Notes under the pieces: model-generated
Database searches by the model: none
Told to the model about the DNA's origin: nothing
What the model saw: only the letters and a program-made list of their open reading frames with translations
Source: Sphingomonas sp.
Lineage (GTDB): Bacteria; Pseudomonadota; Alphaproteobacteria; Sphingomonadales; Sphingomonadaceae
Assembly (NCBI RefSeq): GCF_024508665.1
Contig: NZ_JANINP010000007.1
Span: forward strand, 496,001-560,000
Direction of reading: 5' to 3'
Length of the DNA: 64,000 bases
Program-made: the position numbers and the translations under genes
Shown: positions 62,467-64,000 of the stretch, piece by piece
Position numbering within the stretch: position 1 is the first letter of the stretch
How the letters are laid out: every line of letters begins with the position of its first letter

Positions 62467-63441
62467 TTACCAGAAGATGTCGTAAACCGTGTCGACCACT
62501 TCGCCCGTGTAGATGTCCACGAGCAAGGCATCGTTGTAATAGCGCACCCAGCGGTACGGCCCGTATACTTCCGGCAGACGGTAGTCGTACGGATCGTCGA
62601 TCCAATAGCTCTGATTGAACAGGATCGAGTCGAGGATTACGCCGACCGAGAAGCGGCGATAGCCGTAGCTCCAGCCATAAGGCGCGTAGTAGCGCGGCAG
62701 GCGATAGGCATTGCGATTATACGAGCGGTAGCGTTGCCAGTCGTAACGCGTGTTTCCGCGCCAGCCGCGATTCCAGGTGCCGCCGCGATCGCGATCATTG
62801 TCGCGCCAGCGGCTGTCGCCGCCACGCCAGTTATTGCCGTTCCAGTTGCGGTTGTCGCCACGATTGCCCTGCCAGTTGCGGTCGGGGCGGTTGTCCCCAT
62901 CGCGCCAGTTGCGATCGCGATTGTCGTTGCCGTCGCGCCCGCGCCAGCCACGATTATCGTCATTGCCACCGCGGTTACGCCAATCGCGATTGCCGTCGCG
63001 CTGCCCGTTGAGCTGAGGTGCCGGAGCAGGGACGGGGACCGCAGTCGCACCGTCGCCGCGATTGCCGCGGAAACCGCGCCAGCCGCCATTGTCGCCGCCG
63101 CGCCAATTGCGCTCGCCGCCGGCGTTCGGCACGGTCGCCCCGCCATTGCCACCGCGCCAGCCGCCGTTGTTGGCGCCGCCGTTGTTGCCGTTCCAGCGCG
63201 GCGCGGGGGCGGGCGCAGGAGCGGGAGCCGGGCTCGGCGCGGGCGAGGCATTGCCGCCATTGCCACGCCAGCCGCCATTGCCGCCGTTATTGCCACGCCA
63301 GCCGCCGCGATCTCCGCGCTGACCCGAATTCGCGTTCTGGTCGCCGCCACGGCCGCGCCAGTTGTCGCGATCCGCCGCCGAGGCGATCGCGGGCGTCATC
63401 GACACCGCCGCCATCAGCGCGAAAAGGATAGACTTACGCAT
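62467..63441 (-). CDS. RcnB family secreted protein with long Gly/Arg/Trp/Asn-rich region
   Basis: A 324-residue protein. It starts with a clear signal peptide (MRKSILFALMAAVSMTPAIA then SAADRD). Residues about 25-240 are low complexity with repeated GGWRGN, WRGGN, NRDWR and Pro/Ala units (APAPAPAPA). The C-terminal 80 residues form the RcnB domain: YRLPRYYAPYGWSYGYRRFS, YRLPEVYGPYRWVRYYNDAL and VDIYTGEVVDTVYDIFW. RcnB in E. coli is periplasmic and affects Ni/Co balance; the long repeat section is a feature of sphingomonad versions. The codon repeats are protein-level and not DNA repeats of another kind. Confidence 0.85.
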   Translation of the reverse strand: MRKSILFALMAAVSMTPAIASAADRDNWRGRGGDQNANSGQRGDRGGWRGNNGGNGGWRGNGGNASPAPSPAPAPAPAPAPRWNGNNGGANNGGWRGGNGGATVPNAGGERNWRGGDNGGWRGFRGNRGDGATAVPVPAPAPQLNGQRDGNRDWRNRGGNDDNRGWRGRDGNDNRDRNWRDGDNRPDRNWQGNRGDNRNWNGNNWRGGDSRWRDNDRDRGGTWNRGWRGNTRYDWQRYRSYNRNAYRLPRYYAPYGWSYGYRRFSVGVILDSILFNQSYWIDDPYDYRLPEVYGPYRWVRYYNDALLVDIYTGEVVDTVYDIFW

Positions 63442-63551
63442 TCGATTTTCTCCACTCGCCGGCGCACGAGCCGACCCTACGATAGCGCTTTTCTAGGCGA
63501 GTCGCGCTGACGGGTTTCTGAATTGGGCTGACAGCCAATTGAAAGGAATCG

Positions 63552-64000
63552 CTAGGGCTGAGGAGTCAGCGCCGGCACCACCCTGGCCGCGTCCTTGGGG
63601 TCGATGCCCGGACGAGGGCCGGTCGCGACGGTGTCGTCGCCGCGCTGGATGCGCCCCGCGCGCTGGATCGCCTCGACTAGCCGGGGATAGACGCCGCAGC
63701 GACAGATATTGGCGATGCTCTGGCGAATCTGCTCCTCCGAGGGACGCGGATTGTTCCGGAGCAGGACCGACGCGGCCATGATTATCCCGGGGATGCAGAA
63801 ACCGCATTGGCTGACATTCTCGGCCAGGAACGCCACCTGGATCGGATGACTGCGGTCATGCGACAGGCCTTCGATCGTGGTGACGACACTGCCTTCGATC
63901 GATCCGATCGGCACCAGGCACGATTTTTTCGCCGCGCCATCGATATCGACGATGCAAGCGCCGCAATGCCCGGTGCCGCAACCATATTTGGTCCCGGTCA
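63552..64000 (-). CDS. (2Fe-2S)-binding small subunit of a molybdenum hydroxylase, partial
   Basis: The frame is cut by the window edge, with about 149 residues visible. The N-terminal [2Fe-2S] ferredoxin part gives GTKYGCGTGHCGACIVDIDG with its Cys ligands and a later Cys in KKSC. The second cluster domain follows with VSQCGFCIPGIIMAASVLLR and NICRCGVYPRLVEAI. This is the CoxS/IorA type, small subunit of xanthine-oxidase-family enzymes such as isoquinoline 1-oxidoreductase or aldehyde dehydrogenase. About 35 residues after the second cluster are an extra tail. The partner large subunit is not in the window. Confidence 0.9.
   Translation of the reverse strand, partial: TGTKYGCGTGHCGACIVDIDGAAKKSCLVPIGSIEGSVVTTIEGLSHDRSHPIQVAFLAENVSQCGFCIPGIIMAASVLLRNNPRPSEEQIRQSIANICRCGVYPRLVEAIQRAGRIQRGDDTVATGPRPGIDPKDAARVVPALTPQP

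Noticed and set aside
62760..63360. Possible CRISPR or tandem DNA repeat
   Set aside because: The repeats follow the codons for GGWRGN-like units, vary in length and sequence and have no spacer structure.

Overview
The window looks like chromosomal DNA of a sphingomonad (Alphaproteobacteria, Sphingomonas-like). It is GC-rich and densely coded, many genes overlap at stop/start codons, and several genes are of types I recognise from sphingomonads (isovaleryl-CoA dehydrogenase, a SulP transporter with an XRE regulator, an RcnB-type Gly/Arg/Trp-rich secreted protein, RecJ, tRNA-Glu). Species cannot be fixed from the sequence alone, and all family assignments are by eye, without database searches.

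Region 1 (1-7413), housekeeping and transport: a cut-off gene, a glutathione S-transferase-like protein and isovaleryl-CoA dehydrogenase (leucine catabolism) on the minus strand; a small membrane protein and an APC amino-acid permease on the plus strand; then on the minus strand an MpaB/DUF2236 protein, a PhnA-like protein without its zinc ribbon, and a SulP transporter coupled to an XRE regulator with a clear promoter and two inverted repeats.

Region 2 (7826-22749), surface polysaccharide: a CDP-alcohol phosphatidyltransferase and a GT4-type glycosyltransferase, then a long minus-strand cluster for an ABC-transporter-dependent capsule: GT9 glycosyltransferase, GmhB-like phosphatase, methyltransferase, AGE-family epimerase, HldE, two KpsE-type proteins on either side of KpsM, KpsT, an unknown protein, and a KpsD/Wza-type outer-membrane lipoprotein. 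HldE, GmhB and GT9 suggest a heptose-containing polymer.

Region 3 (23163-58331), an extracellular contractile injection system (eCIS; Afp/PVC-like). A three-domain cell-wall-hydrolase-like gene and a LuxR-type response regulator lie upstream. A plus-strand run of about 32 kb follows: degenerate receiver, tail terminator (Afp16/DUF4255), unknown beta protein, sheath 1 with a long Ala-rich helical insert, tube 1, sheath 2 with an embedded FN3-like domain, tube 2, CIS_tube/LysM adaptor, a 53-residue protein, a spike split in two, a protein with a C-terminal membrane hairpin, gp25, baseplate J, a propeller-plus-gpI wedge protein, two related proteins of unknown role, two candidate fibre or display proteins, a tape-measure-family-like protein, and an AAA+ ATPase. 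The run ends in an apparent toxin-immunity pair. The 1187-residue protein has an eCIS core (DUF4157) domain with HELAH, a long hydrophobic helical middle, and a C-terminal domain that looks like an Ntox15/Tde-type DNase (HxxD). It is followed 16 nt later by a protein resembling Tdi1-type immunity proteins. A dedicated immunity gene implies an antibacterial eCIS, and this is the most interesting content of the window.

Region 4 (58332-64000): a decayed SDR pseudogene, tRNA-Glu(TTC), RecJ, a small Cys-containing protein, a prolyl-4-hydroxylase-like dioxygenase, an RcnB-type protein with a terminator, and the truncated small subunit of a molybdenum hydroxylase.
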